From an uncultured Arthrobacter sp. (GTDB lineage Bacteria; Actinomycetota; Actinomycetes; Actinomycetales; Micrococcaceae): 63,430 nt of DNA. Each line of letters begins with the position of its first letter. Within the stretch, counting starts at the first letter, position 1. The notes under the pieces were generated by a model, which saw nothing but the letters and a program-made list of their open reading frames with translations, did not search any database and was not told the DNA's origin. Location of the stretch: positions 1 to 63,430 of the forward strand of contig NZ_CANLXP010000019.1 of the NCBI RefSeq assembly GCF_947495145.1, written 5' to 3'. This document shows positions 41,201-49,998 of this stretch, piece by piece. Both the position numbers and the translations under genes were made by a program.

Positions 41201-41709
41201 GGTTTCAGTTGGGCTTCGGTGATTGCCGCTGCCAGCCGATGGTAACCCTCAGTTCCGCGGGCCAGGACAAGCAGATGTCTGCCTTCCGGATCCGGTTCGC
41301 CGTTTTGAGGTTTGTTCAGCTCCAGGGACAGTTCAGTGCCGTAGACGGTGGACAGCCCTGGATGTTTCTCCGCCGCTTCAGCAAGGTGGACAACACCGTA
41401 GAGACCATCGTGGTCGGTCAGGGCCAATCCGTGGAGACGGAGACGGTGGGCTTCCTCCACAAGCTGCTCGGGACTGGCTGCACCGTCAAGGAAACTAAAG
41501 TTCGAGTGCACATGAAGTTCCGCGTAAGGCACCACCGGACCGGCAGGGGCCGGTACCGGCTCTTCCGGCGGAGAATACGGATGCCGCTTCAGGGACCAGG
41601 CCGGACTGTCGCCGCCGTCAGCGCCCAACGGAGGTGAACCGGGACGGCGCCGGTCGGAAAGGGTTCGCTCAAACTCTGACCAGGGAACCGGGGGATTGTT
41701 GAAACCCAT
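38290..41709 (-). CDS. dnaE2: Error-prone DNA polymerase DnaE2
   Basis: C-family polymerase of the SOS mutasome, used for translesion synthesis. About 1139 aa from ATG at 41709 (MGFNNPPVPWSEFERTLS, family-typical; an upstream TTG lacks support). PHP domain with AELHVHSNFSFLDGA and DHDGLYG; polymerase core with DIDVDFDSDRREEV carrying the catalytic aspartates; OB fold near the C-terminus (RIEIGGVVTHRQRPATASG). Follows imuB by 44 bp. Confidence 0.96.
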   Translation of the reverse strand: MGFNNPPVPWSEFERTLSDRRRPGSPPLGADGGDSPAWSLKRHPYSPPEEPVPAPAGPVVPYAELHVHSNFSFLDGAASPEQLVEEAHRLRLHGLALTDHDGLYGVVHLAEAAEKHPGLSTVYGTELSLELNKPQNGEPDPEGRHLLVLARGTEGYHRLAAAITEAQLKPDAEKGKPRYNLDELAGRAGNGWMILTGCRKGSVRHALLNGRDQDAEQETRHLMDLFGADNVAVELYDHGNPLDSAHNDALWDIATRLKLPVVATNNVHYAVPAQHRLATAVAAVRARRSLDDMDGWLPASGSAHLRSGAEMAARFAAYPGAVDRTVELADDLAFRLSSVKPGLPRLNLPDGHTQMSWLRKLVWEGAAKYYAGRDDVYERIEKELRVIEEKDFPGYFLIVHDLVQFARSRGILCQGRGSAANSAVCYLLEITAVDSILYDLPFERFLSSLRDEEPDIDVDFDSDRREEVIQYVYNKYGRFNAAQVANVITYRPKFAVRDMAKALGHSPGQQDAWSKQVERWGALVSSDDHDIPEPVVELAQGVLKFPRHMGIHSGGMVLTDRPIGEVCPIEHGRMDGRTVLQWDKDDCAWMGLVKFDLLGLGIMAAIQYNFDLVKKHFGEEWTLHTLPREEQGVYDQLCFADSIGVFQVESRAQMGMLPRLQPRRFYDLVIEVALVRPGPIQGGAVHPYIKRKLGEEEESYLHPKLVPVLKRTLGVPLFQEQLMQMAMVVGNCSGADADQLRRAMGSKRGLERIDTLREKLYEGMQSNGITGEVADSVYRKIQAFANFGFAESHSISFALLVYASAWLRLHYPGAFLASLLRAQPMGFYSPQTLVADARRHGVMVLRPDILLSGTHADLELGSNAGPESGTGPTGADGCLAFHQPPVGKFDRSVPFDSTVHRRDGNYAVRLGLDSVQSIGKKLAQTIVEEREANGPFETMGDLARRTKLNSNQLEALAAAGAFDSMGISQREALWHAGPASTEREGQLKGTTVYIQPPLFPDLTDVDRVAADLWSTGITPDDHPVRHIRHTLRRRGALTAADLLTAESGRRIEIGGVVTHRQRPATASGITFMNLEDETGLVNVICSVGVWQRYRRIAREASSVLVRGVLERSNEGVVNLVADKFEVLRLKAATKSRDFR

Positions 41710-41753
41710 GTCAGGGCAACCCGTCCCTGTACGCAACTTCGCATGCGGAAGGC

Positions 41754-43355
41754 CTAGTCATAGCTGGCCTCCGCCCACCAGCGGTGATCAACAAGCAGCA
41801 GCAGCCAGGCCGTTCCGGATTCATCCACGATCTGGAACCGGTTGAGCGACCGGCCGTTCGAATCCCACCAGCGCTCAACAATGGGCCACGGCCCGGCCCA
41901 GGACGAAATGGCGGATTGCCGCGGAGGTGCGGCGACAAGTGTGACCGGAACCGCTGTCAGCAGTCCGCGTTCATCAATATCCACGGTGCTTCCTGTGCTG
42001 TCCAGCACCTGGACAGCACGGGGCTCGTCGAAAACGGTTGCCGGAGCGGGGCCGGGAAGCTGGCCAGGCCACGGAAGATTCCGGCTCTTGGCTGCAGCTT
42101 CCGACGGCGGATCTCCCCAGGGAATGAAAACCCGGCGGTCGGTAAGCATCCTTCCTCCGGCCACCATGGCCGTCAGTACCGCACCATGCCCCAACATGCT
42201 TTGGACCCGGGCAAGGCCGTGGTGAATATTTTCGTCCGGCCCGGTTCCCCACAGGCCGTCCGCGTGGTCGCTGAGATCCTCCACCGTCTCCGGTAAAAGC
42301 TGGACCCGGCTGATTCCGGAACTTAGCCCATGCTCAACATCCCCGCTGCCCTGCAGTTGCCAGCGGACGCGGTCCAGTACGTCATCGGCGTCGAACCAGC
42401 GGGGATGCCGCCAGAGCCGAACTGATTCCTCGCCTGACTCTGATTGCAGCTGCACCACCAGGACCGTGCATACCAGCCCTGCTTCGCGCAGCCGGTCCAC
42501 AAATTTTTCCGCGGACAGGCGCAGGCTGAACGTAAGTTCATCAATGCGTGCCAGCGGTGGTTCACAGTGCACGACGACGTCGAGTTCAGCGGGCGGTTTT
42601 CTCTCCACCACGCTGTGATGGTCAAGTCCGCTCGCCTTGAGATGGGCCAGCGCGCCTTCCGCGCCGAACCGGTTGCGCACGTCAGCACGGGTAAGGGCAG
42701 CGAAATCACCCAGAGTACGGATGCCAAGCCGGCGCAGGACTACCGCGAGCGTTGGTTCCTCCAGAACTTCCAGGGGAAAGCTGCTGAGGAAAGAGGCAGT
42801 CTCCCCGGGCGGAATGATCCAGATGGAATCGGTACCCGGATCATCTCCGAATTCAGTTGCCCGGGCGGCATGTTCAGCAGCAAAAGGGCTGTCTGCGATT
42901 CCCACCCGGGCGGCAGTGAGACCGATGGCGGCGAGGGCCTTCAGAAGGGCAGCGGCCGCGCGCTCTTCGCTGCCGTAATACCTGGCTGGGCCTTTGGCGT
43001 GAAGGGCGCACAATCCAGGGCGAACCAATTGCACCCCGGGCATAATTTTTTCCACCATAGCTATGACGGGTTCAAAGGATCTTGCATCCAGTGCAGGGTC
43101 ATAGGGAAGAACAGTAAGGCTGGTGCACCGCGTCTGGGCTTCCCGCAGGCGCAGGCCACGTTTGACTCCCTGTTCCCGGGCGGAGGGAGAGCAGGTAAAA
43201 ACCTCGCCTTTCTCGATCAGCGCCACGGGATGTTCTGCCGACAGGAGGTGTTCCCTCAGCGCTGCAGTAATGGGCCAGTCGGGACACCAGAGAACCATGG
43301 TGCGGGTAGTGGTGGGGGAAGCCGGAGCGCCCTGGCCGGAACGGGTGGGCTTCAT
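41754..43355 (-). CDS. imuB: Mutasome protein ImuB (inactive Y-family polymerase)
   Basis: 533 aa. Y-polymerase fold without the catalytic acidic residues: the usual DxDxFFA-type motif is replaced by LWCPDWPITAALREH. It docks DnaE2 on the beta clamp. Little-finger region (LTFSLRLSAEKFVDRLREAGL) and a C-terminal extension are present. ATGA overlap with imuA' upstream. Confidence 0.95.
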   Translation of the reverse strand: MKPTRSGQGAPASPTTTRTMVLWCPDWPITAALREHLLSAEHPVALIEKGEVFTCSPSAREQGVKRGLRLREAQTRCTSLTVLPYDPALDARSFEPVIAMVEKIMPGVQLVRPGLCALHAKGPARYYGSEERAAAALLKALAAIGLTAARVGIADSPFAAEHAARATEFGDDPGTDSIWIIPPGETASFLSSFPLEVLEEPTLAVVLRRLGIRTLGDFAALTRADVRNRFGAEGALAHLKASGLDHHSVVERKPPAELDVVVHCEPPLARIDELTFSLRLSAEKFVDRLREAGLVCTVLVVQLQSESGEESVRLWRHPRWFDADDVLDRVRWQLQGSGDVEHGLSSGISRVQLLPETVEDLSDHADGLWGTGPDENIHHGLARVQSMLGHGAVLTAMVAGGRMLTDRRVFIPWGDPPSEAAAKSRNLPWPGQLPGPAPATVFDEPRAVQVLDSTGSTVDIDERGLLTAVPVTLVAAPPRQSAISSWAGPWPIVERWWDSNGRSLNRFQIVDESGTAWLLLLVDHRWWAEASYD

Positions 43356-44155
43356 GATGCACGGGCTGACCGGGCAAAGAATCCCTGCTGCCCTGATTCC
43401 GCGTCCGCAGTGGATGTGGATGCGGGGTCAGATATGGAGGTTGACCAGGGCCCGTGCTGAAGCTCGGGAAGCCACAGGTCTGCAGTGCGGGAACGCCCGG
43501 TGGAGGCACGCGCCGTGATTCTCATTCTGCGGCTTCGAAGGTGCCCGGTTCCTGAACCCAGGCCCTGCCAGTTGCTCCCGGTTACGCTGAGCGTGGCCTC
43601 GCTGTGTGGCCAGGGGCCCATGGTTACCAACGCCGCACCCCGCTGGCGCAGGCGGGCCATGAGGCGGGACGCATCCGACGGAGCTATGTGCTGTGGGGCG
43701 CAGGTCAGGACAATGGACACCACGTCCAGCATTGCTGCGGTAACTGTGAGCCATTGATCCCCGGGATGGGGTACCAGAACCAGCCTGTCCAGTGCTATGC
43801 CGAAACTTGCAGCGGCTTCCACGCTGAAGGTTGGCATGCCGATGACGCTGCACCAGGCTCCGGCGCCTGAGGGCCCTGCCAGTAAAGCCATGGCGAGAGT
43901 GGTGGAGTTGGCCACCGAGTACGCTGCGCCCGCCTGCAGGCCGCCACCCGGGAGGATTCCGGCAAGGACCGGGACAGTTGGCAACCGCCGGGAGGAGGGC
44001 CGGCTGTTCTGCATTCCATTGATTTTGGATTGCAGTTCCGCTTTGAGCCGGGCCTTGTCACCAGCATGATCCACAGCCGACAGAGCCCGGCGGGCACCCT
44101 GCGGGGTAGAACCCGCGGGCGCCGCCTGAAACACGGCTGCAGATGATGAACTCAC
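43352..44155 (-). CDS. imuA: Mutasome accessory protein ImuA' (RecA-like)
   Basis: 267 aa RecA/SulA-like fold protein that pairs with ImuB. The start of the fold is LPTVPVLAGILPGGGLQAGAAYSVAN; a complete Walker A lysine is not evident, as is usual for the family. The C-terminus (about 205-267) is Ser/Arg-rich. First gene of the SOS operon, ten bases below the LexA box. Confidence 0.93.
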   Translation of the reverse strand: MSSSSAAVFQAAPAGSTPQGARRALSAVDHAGDKARLKAELQSKINGMQNSRPSSRRLPTVPVLAGILPGGGLQAGAAYSVANSTTLAMALLAGPSGAGAWCSVIGMPTFSVEAAASFGIALDRLVLVPHPGDQWLTVTAAMLDVVSIVLTCAPQHIAPSDASRLMARLRQRGAALVTMGPWPHSEATLSVTGSNWQGLGSGTGHLRSRRMRITARASTGRSRTADLWLPELQHGPWSTSISDPASTSTADAESGQQGFFARSARAS

Positions 44156-44164
44156 ACTTAATGT

Positions 44165-44180
44165 TCGAACGCGTGTTCGA
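44165..44180. promoter_or_regulatory. LexA (SOS) box
   Basis: TCGAACGCGTGTTCGA: perfect inverted repeat TCGAAC-N4-GTTCGA, the actinobacterial LexA consensus. It is 9 bp upstream of the imuA' start and 69 bp upstream of the divergent SRAP gene. Confidence 0.93.
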
Positions 44181-44248
44181 TTAAGTCAATTGGCCCGGCA
44201 GCCTGTGGAGGACTTCGTGGACAACCCGTACTCAAGTACCCTGTCTCC

Positions 44249-44950
44249 ATGTGTGGACGCTTTGTAGTGGCAGGCTCGAACAAGGATCTGGTGGACCTTT
44301 TCGACGTCGACACCGTGGGCGATAACCTGCCCGAACCCTCCTGGAACATCAGCCCAACCGACCCCATTCGCGTTGTGATGGAATCCCTCAAGGAGGACCA
44401 AATCACCCGGCGCATGGAAGCAGCGCGATGGTGGCTGACGCCGTCGTTCTCCAAGGAACTGAAAACGAAGGCACCAACCTTCAACGCCAGATCGGAAACG
44501 GTGGGCAGCAAGCCCACCTTCAAGCCGTCCCTCGAGAGCCGGCGCGCTCTCATCCCGGCCAGCGGCTACTACGAATGGCGAACCGAAGGAAAAACCAAGA
44601 TCCCGTTCTACATCCATCTACCCGGCGAGCCGGTGGTGTTCGCGGGACTGTATGCATGGTGGCGAAACCGGGAGTTACCGGACGACCATCCCAACCGATG
44701 GGTCCTTTCCTCCACCATCCTGACCCGCGAAGCAGTGGGTCCGGTGGCTGAAATCCACGACCGCACGCCAGTCACGCTTCCCCGCGAGTTCTGGAACGAG
44801 TGGCTGAACCCCGCAACGAAGGGAACGCAGGAGCTGGCCGATGAAGCGGTTGCCGCCGCCACGCCCGTTGCTGAGCGGCTGCAGTTCCACGAGGTTGGCC
44901 CCGTCCGGGAAGACAGTCCCCTGTTGATCGAGCCGCTGAATCCCGCGTAA
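44249..44950 (+). CDS. SOS response-associated peptidase / abasic-site shield (SRAP, YedK family)
   Basis: 233 aa. Cys2 is the catalytic residue that crosslinks abasic sites in single-stranded DNA after Met1 removal. Other active-site residues are visible: Asn33 (SWNISPT), Glu109 (GYYEWR) and His170 (EIHDRTP). Full length for the family. Divergent from imuA'-imuB-dnaE2 across a 93-bp gap with one LexA box, which may control both directions. Confidence 0.93.
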   Translation: MCGRFVVAGSNKDLVDLFDVDTVGDNLPEPSWNISPTDPIRVVMESLKEDQITRRMEAARWWLTPSFSKELKTKAPTFNARSETVGSKPTFKPSLESRRALIPASGYYEWRTEGKTKIPFYIHLPGEPVVFAGLYAWWRNRELPDDHPNRWVLSSTILTREAVGPVAEIHDRTPVTLPREFWNEWLNPATKGTQELADEAVAAATPVAERLQFHEVGPVREDSPLLIEPLNPA

Positions 44951-44953
44951 GGG

Positions 44954-45334
44954 CTAGCTTTTCGCGCGCCGCGCTTCCTTGGCCCGCTTTTCCTCGTCAC
45001 GCACCCGCGCCATCGTTGAGCGCTCCGCAACCAGCCACTCAGGCGGTGACTGGAGCAGCGCGGTGATCTCCGCCGTCGTCAGTGGGTCTGTGATTCCACC
45101 GCGGGTCAGCCCGCTGATCGAGACACCGAGCTTCTGTGCCACCACCGGGCGCGGATGCGGACCGGTGCGGCGCAGCTCCGCCAGCCACTCGGGCGGATTC
45201 TCCTGGAGTTCGTTGAAGTCTCCGCGGCTGATGTCGGTGTCCTGGAATTCCTGCGGTGCTGCTGGCAGGTAGATGCCGAGTTTCTTTGCTGCTGTAGCCG
45301 GCTTCATGGTCTGCGGGGACTTCGCTGGGGTCAT
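44954..45334 (-). CDS. DUF5997 family protein
   Basis: 126 aa, soluble and basic at the end. Family features include MKPATAAKKLGIYLPAAPQEFQ, PPEWLAELRRTGPHPRPVVAQKLGVSISGL and a repeated ENPPEWLAELR / SPPEWLVAER. Function unknown. Stop is three bases after the convergent SRAP stop; divergent from the LysR-like gene, which typically accompanies it. Confidence 0.85.
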   Translation of the reverse strand: MTPAKSPQTMKPATAAKKLGIYLPAAPQEFQDTDISRGDFNELQENPPEWLAELRRTGPHPRPVVAQKLGVSISGLTRGGITDPLTTAEITALLQSPPEWLVAERSTMARVRDEEKRAKEARRAKS

Positions 45335-45427
45335 CCTCTAAGCGTACTGGCCGAGGGACCCGCGCCGAGCGACAGTGAGGTGTGGGAGGACAGGAGCGCG
45401 TAGCGCGGACTGGGTTAGTGTGAGGAC

Positions 45428-46144
45428 GTGCCCGAGCCCCTACCTTCCGCCCCGAGTATCGGTTTTGTGCCCGGGGTGACACCCGGCAAGTGGGTCGGGC
45501 GTTGGCGGGAACGTAATCCCGACCTTCCCATCGAAGCAACAGAGTACGACGCCGGCGCGCTGGCTTCAGCGCTTCGGGACGGTTCTGTGGACATCGCCTT
45601 TGTACGGTTGCCTGTGGACAGGGACGCACTCAGCGTTATCCCGCTCTATGAGGAGCTGGCTGTGGTGGTTATGTCAAAGGAGAATGAGCTCTCCCTGCTC
45701 GACGAGGTGCCGCTTGCTGAACTGGGAACTGAGAATGTCCTCGACGTGGAGGAGTGCGGCGGAGCGCGGATGGCCATCGAGATTGCGGCGTCGGGTGCCG
45801 GCGTCGTGATGCTTCCCATGTCGGTTGCCCGGCACTACAACCGGCGTGATGTGGAGGTCCGGGTTGTGCCGGATTCGCCTTCGACCACCATCGCCGTCGC
45901 CTGGATTGCTGATAACACCACGGACGACATCGAAGAATTCATCGGCATAGTGCGGGGCAGGACCGCGCGCAGTTCACGGCAGCCGTCGGCCCAGAAGGAA
46001 GCACCCAGGCAAAAGGAAACCCGTAGCGAGCCGAAGAAGGCAGCGAAGTCTGCGAAGGGCAGGTCTGCCCCCGGCAGGACCAGGAACAAGCCGGGGACCT
46101 CTAAAGGTGCGCCGAACGCTCGCGGCCGCGGCCGCCGTCGTTAG
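45428..46144 (+). CDS. LysR-type substrate-binding domain protein lacking the DNA-binding domain
   Basis: 238 aa. It resembles the effector-binding half of LysR regulators: GFVPGVTPGKWVGRWRERNPD, LASALRDGSVDIAFVRLPVD, LYEELAVVVMSKENEL and ASGAGVVMLPMSVARHY. No N-terminal helix-turn-helix. The C-terminal 50 residues are Lys/Arg/Ala-rich, and may bind nucleic acid. GTG start at 45428. Probably works with the divergent DUF5997 protein. Confidence 0.85.
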   Translation: MPEPLPSAPSIGFVPGVTPGKWVGRWRERNPDLPIEATEYDAGALASALRDGSVDIAFVRLPVDRDALSVIPLYEELAVVVMSKENELSLLDEVPLAELGTENVLDVEECGGARMAIEIAASGAGVVMLPMSVARHYNRRDVEVRVVPDSPSTTIAVAWIADNTTDDIEEFIGIVRGRTARSSRQPSAQKEAPRQKETRSEPKKAAKSAKGRSAPGRTRNKPGTSKGAPNARGRGRRR

Positions 46145-46151
46145 TTGGTTT

Positions 46152-47534
46152 TCAGGACGCTTCGGTAGCCAACGGTGCCGCAGCGGGTCCAGCGCCGGCG
46201 TCTGCCGAACTGTGCTGAGCAATAATCTCGGCATACCGGTGGAAGGACGCCCGCGGAACTCGGTCCAATGTGGCGGGCTCCATACGGATCAGTCCGAATT
46301 TCTTGGTGTAGCCCTCCTGCCACTCCCAGTTGTCCACAAGGGTCCAGTGGAAGTAGCCGCGCACGTCGACGCCATCGGCAATCGCATCCCCGATCGCAGC
46401 CAGGTGCTTTTCGAGGAACTCAATCCGACGGGTGTCCTCCACATCTCCGCCGGGGCCGTCGTCGTAGGCACAGCCGTTTTCGGTGATGTAGATCGGCGGA
46501 ATGTTGGGGTACTGCTCCTTGAGTTGTTTGAGGATGGTGGTCAGCCCGCTGGGGATGACCGGCCAGTCGAAGTCGGTTTTCGGCACGTCTGAATAATCAC
46601 GAGGCATGAACGGAACCGGGAACAGCGGCGGAGCTGCGCCGACCTTCGTCGGGAAGTAGTAGTTGATCCCGTAGAAATCCAGGGGAGTTGAAATAATCTC
46701 CATGTCCCCGTCCTGGATGACCTCGAAGGACATGCCCTCGATTTCCGCAAGATCAGCCGGGTACTCACCGGTCAGTAGCGGCGCCGCGAACTGGCCGTTG
46801 TGGTAATGGTCGTAGAGAAGCGCGAGGTTGCGCTCCTTCTCGGAATCGCCGGCTGGCTCCACGGGGGAGTGGTTATTGACGACGCCGATGGGCGTGTCCA
46901 GCGTTTCACGCAATACCCGCACGGCGCGCCCGTGCGCAAGCAGCAGGTGGTGCGCAACAGAGAAGGCACTGCCCAGAAGCATGAGCCCCGGCGCCGCCCT
47001 CCCGATCGCATGCCCGACGCCGGTGTGCACCACCGGTTCATTGACCGTCATCCAGGCGGCAACCTTACTTCCGAACTCGTCGCGGAGGATTCGCGTGTAA
47101 TCGGCGAAGGCATCGATCGTGTCCCGGTTCTGCCAGCCGCCGGCGTCCTGCAGCGCCAGCGGAAGATCCCAGTGATACAGCGTGACCCACGGTTCAATGC
47201 CGCGCTCCAGCAGGGAGTCGAGAAGCCGGTGGTAGAAAGCGATCCCTTCCGGATTGGCGGGCCCGCGGCCGGTGGGCTGGATGCGGGGCCAGGCGATGGA
47301 CATGCGGTAGGCCTTGCCGCCCAACTGCCTGAGCAGATCGAAATCTTCCTCGTACCGGTTGTAGTGGTCGCACGCGATGGCCGGGCTCGATGCATCAAGA
47401 ATGTTGCTGTGCTGGCTCGCGTATTCATCCCAGATGCTCGGTCCGCGGCCGCCTTCATTGACTGCACCCTCGATTTGCGCTGCGGCCGTCGAGGTCCCAA
47501 ATACGAATCCCGCCGGCAATCCGAACTCGCTCAT
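46152..47534 (-). CDS. Beta-glucosidase (glycoside hydrolase family 1)
   Basis: 460 aa from ATG at 47534, with AGGGAG upstream. Retaining glycosidase of cytoplasmic type. Acid/base Glu in TVNEPVVHTG, nucleophile Glu in ITENGCAYDD; N-terminal FGLPAGFVFGTSTAAAQIEG and DHYNRYEEDFDLL are typical. The C-terminal tail (AADAGAGPAAAPLATEAS) is Ala-rich and dispensable by look. No sugar transporter nearby. Confidence 0.93.
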   Translation of the reverse strand: MSEFGLPAGFVFGTSTAAAQIEGAVNEGGRGPSIWDEYASQHSNILDASSPAIACDHYNRYEEDFDLLRQLGGKAYRMSIAWPRIQPTGRGPANPEGIAFYHRLLDSLLERGIEPWVTLYHWDLPLALQDAGGWQNRDTIDAFADYTRILRDEFGSKVAAWMTVNEPVVHTGVGHAIGRAAPGLMLLGSAFSVAHHLLLAHGRAVRVLRETLDTPIGVVNNHSPVEPAGDSEKERNLALLYDHYHNGQFAAPLLTGEYPADLAEIEGMSFEVIQDGDMEIISTPLDFYGINYYFPTKVGAAPPLFPVPFMPRDYSDVPKTDFDWPVIPSGLTTILKQLKEQYPNIPPIYITENGCAYDDGPGGDVEDTRRIEFLEKHLAAIGDAIADGVDVRGYFHWTLVDNWEWQEGYTKKFGLIRMEPATLDRVPRASFHRYAEIIAQHSSADAGAGPAAAPLATEAS

Positions 47535-47639
47535 CCGCACTCCCTGATCTCGATGTCCCTTCACTAAAGAGCTCCCCACCCCCGCCCGTCAACTGCCCCG
47601 ACCCGGTTTCTTCCCGGCATGGCCGGATAGGGTGCTTTC

Positions 47640-48506
47640 ATGGCTCGATCCTTTCCTCCACCCGCAGTCCGGCCCACGCCGTTTCGCCTGGCCAACCCGA
47701 GCCAGCTGACTCCCGAGGGGCCCCTCGCCCCGCGTTGGGGCGCCGGTCTTGCGCTGGCAGGGCTGGTGCTTGTGGTGGCTCTGCCACTGCTGGGCACGCT
47801 TGCGCTCGTTGAAGTGCTCCCTTTCGGGCCGCCGTTGATATTTGCGTCCCTGCTGCTGACGTGGACGGCGATGTTCGGGGTAACCTTCTACGCTTCGCGA
47901 CGCCACGGATTCCGCTCGCTTGCCCGCGACTTCGGTCTGCGGTTTCGGTGGATTGACCTTGCTGTGGGACTTGGCGTCGGAATCGCCGCACGCATTGTGC
48001 TGGCGGTAATCCTCGCGGTCCTGACCCTGCTGTGGCCCCTCGAGGACGGTGAAGTCATCCAGGGCAATGCGGAACTGTTTCTCACAGGCGATACCGTCTG
48101 GCTGCTCATCAACGGCGTTCTCGGTGGTGTGCTGATTGCACCATTCCTTGAGGAGCTGTTCAACCGCGGACTGGTGTTGCGCGGGATCCAGAATGCACTG
48201 TGGCTCCGACGGACGGGCAACCGCCACGACGCCGTGACACCTGCGGTGCAGCGGCGGTCCCTTGTGACCTCCACCGTTCTGGCCCTTCTGGTGAGCTCCC
48301 TTGCCTTCGGTCTGTTGCATACCGGTGCCGTGCCGGACCTCCGATCATCCATCTATCTGCTTCTCAGTACGTTCACGGTTGGGCTGATGTGCGGCGTGCT
48401 GACAGTGTTCACCGGACGGCTGGGTGCAGCGATAGTTACCCATATTGTGTTCAACGGCACCGGTGTTGCCCTGCTGCTCCTGATTCCGCCTGAGCTGCTG
48501 CCCTGA
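47640..48506 (+). CDS. CPBP family intramembrane metalloprotease
   Basis: 288 aa with about seven or eight membrane helices. CAAX/bacteriocin-protease motifs: EELFNRG (EExxxR; motif 1), LLHTG (motif 2 His) and HIVFNGTG (motif 3). Substrate unknown; relatives process membrane signals or give bacteriocin self-immunity. Confidence 0.88.
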   Translation: MARSFPPPAVRPTPFRLANPSQLTPEGPLAPRWGAGLALAGLVLVVALPLLGTLALVEVLPFGPPLIFASLLLTWTAMFGVTFYASRRHGFRSLARDFGLRFRWIDLAVGLGVGIAARIVLAVILAVLTLLWPLEDGEVIQGNAELFLTGDTVWLLINGVLGGVLIAPFLEELFNRGLVLRGIQNALWLRRTGNRHDAVTPAVQRRSLVTSTVLALLVSSLAFGLLHTGAVPDLRSSIYLLLSTFTVGLMCGVLTVFTGRLGAAIVTHIVFNGTGVALLLLIPPELLP

Positions 48507-49025
48507 TTATGGACTGTCCCCATCGACGAGGTCTCCCAGCGTGCCGTCCCCGAGGAAAGGCTGCGCGGCCAGGAACCGGATCTCCCATTGCTGCGGCAGA
48601 TGATTGTCCGAACCCACCATCCAGTAGACCTGCAGCGCGCTGAAACCGTCCTGGCCGTAAAACTGAAACGCATCCCGGAGCCTGCGCAACGATGCCCGGC
48701 GCACACCCACAGCCCGCCCATCAAACTGCCCGTGGAAAAGCCGTGCTCCTGATTGCGTGAGCCGATGCAGCACGGGTTCCATCAACGACCACGCATGGCG
48801 CACGTGACCGAGACTCTGCCCATAGAGGATCAGTTCAGGAAGCCCCCGCTCGGTAAGCCCGACTGTGTAGGCACAGGGCAGTTCCCCGTTGACCTCGCTG
48901 AAGCGCAACAGGAACCCCTCCTGTGCAATCTGGGCCTCGACGCGTTCCCGGTCGAAAACGTCATCCCGCCGCAGGTTGGAGAACTCCAGCGAAGAGCAGT
49001 GTGGATGAAAGATGAGATCGGTCAT
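48507..49025 (-). CDS. DUF4262 domain-containing protein
   Basis: 172 aa soluble protein. Family features FSEVNGELPCAYTVGLTERGLPELILYGQ and the mid-region FDGRAVGVRR. Function unknown. Convergent with the CPBP gene: its stop directly follows the protease stop. Confidence 0.75.
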   Translation of the reverse strand: MTDLIFHPHCSSLEFSNLRRDDVFDRERVEAQIAQEGFLLRFSEVNGELPCAYTVGLTERGLPELILYGQSLGHVRHAWSLMEPVLHRLTQSGARLFHGQFDGRAVGVRRASLRRLRDAFQFYGQDGFSALQVYWMVGSDNHLPQQWEIRFLAAQPFLGDGTLGDLVDGDSP

Positions 49026-49144
49026 GGTGTGCTCCTTCGATGTGCTGATCCAAAGGTGTCATCCCGCTCCGACATTTCTGATGCTTCGGTTATCAGGGGC
49101 GCAGTTTAGCCACCGGGTGGTCACCGGGTGGCTACGCTGGGGGC

Positions 49145-49957
49145 ATGCAGTTTCCCGCCTACACCACGCTCCTTACAGACATCCGTGACAAGGTCCTGAC
49201 TATTACGGTCAATCGACCGGACGCGCTGAACGCACTGTCCTCGAGGGTGATTGAAGATCTTGACCACTGCCTGGCAGCAGTATCGGAAGTCCTTACCAAT
49301 GACGACGGCGCGTGGCCGGTCCGCGGCGTCATCATCACCGGTGCTGGAAAAGCCTTCGTCGCCGGAGCGGACATCCGTGAGATGACGGCGATGACACCGG
49401 AGGAAGCCCACGCATACAGCTCCCGCATGCACCAGGTCACGCTCACGATCGAACAACTGCCGGTCCCGGTCATCGCAGCGGTGAACGGATTCGCCCTGGG
49501 CGGTGGCTGCGAACTCGCGATGGCCTGCGACCTTGTGTATGCGGCGTCGACAGCGTCCTTCGGCCAACCGGAAGTAAGCCTTGGCCTCGTTCCCGGATTC
49601 GGCGGGTCCGTGCGGCTGCCGCAATACGTTGGACCGGGCCTGGCGCGCGAACTCCTCTTCACGGGGCGGCGGCTGGATGCAGGGGAAGCGAAAAGCGCTG
49701 GTCTCGTCACAGCACTCTTTGACACAGCACAAGATCTGCTCGACGGTGCTCACAGCACGCTGGCGCTGGTGGCACGCCAGTCTCCCGCCGCCGTCGCGCT
49801 CGTCAAAAAGACGCTGTCCGTTACCCAGGGGAAACCGACCGCTGAAGGTCTTGCCATTGAGGCTGAGGCATTCCGCGAGGCTTTCACAACAGAAGACAAG
49901 GCCGAGGGAACCCGCGCGTTCCTCGCAAAGGAACGCCCCAACTTTCCCGGACGCTGA
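49145..49957 (+). CDS. Enoyl-CoA hydratase/isomerase family protein
   Basis: 270 aa crotonase fold. Oxyanion-hole segments ITGAGKAFVAGADIREM and NGFALGGGCELAMACDLVYAA; catalytic-region GQPEVSLGLVPGFGGSVRLPQYVG with Glu in the PEV position and a second in LGLVPGFGG. Likely fatty acid beta-oxidation, but substrate cannot be named. Confidence 0.9.
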   Translation: MQFPAYTTLLTDIRDKVLTITVNRPDALNALSSRVIEDLDHCLAAVSEVLTNDDGAWPVRGVIITGAGKAFVAGADIREMTAMTPEEAHAYSSRMHQVTLTIEQLPVPVIAAVNGFALGGGCELAMACDLVYAASTASFGQPEVSLGLVPGFGGSVRLPQYVGPGLARELLFTGRRLDAGEAKSAGLVTALFDTAQDLLDGAHSTLALVARQSPAAVALVKKTLSVTQGKPTAEGLAIEAEAFREAFTTEDKAEGTRAFLAKERPNFPGR

Positions 49958-49998
49958 CCAAATGTGCCCCTGACCTGCGGAAAAGTTAGCGAAGGGGT

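Noticed and set aside
41710-41736. Nine-residue extension of DnaE2 from a TTG at 41736
   Set aside because: A TTG without ribosome-binding site is less likely than the ATG at 41709 that matches the family N-terminus.
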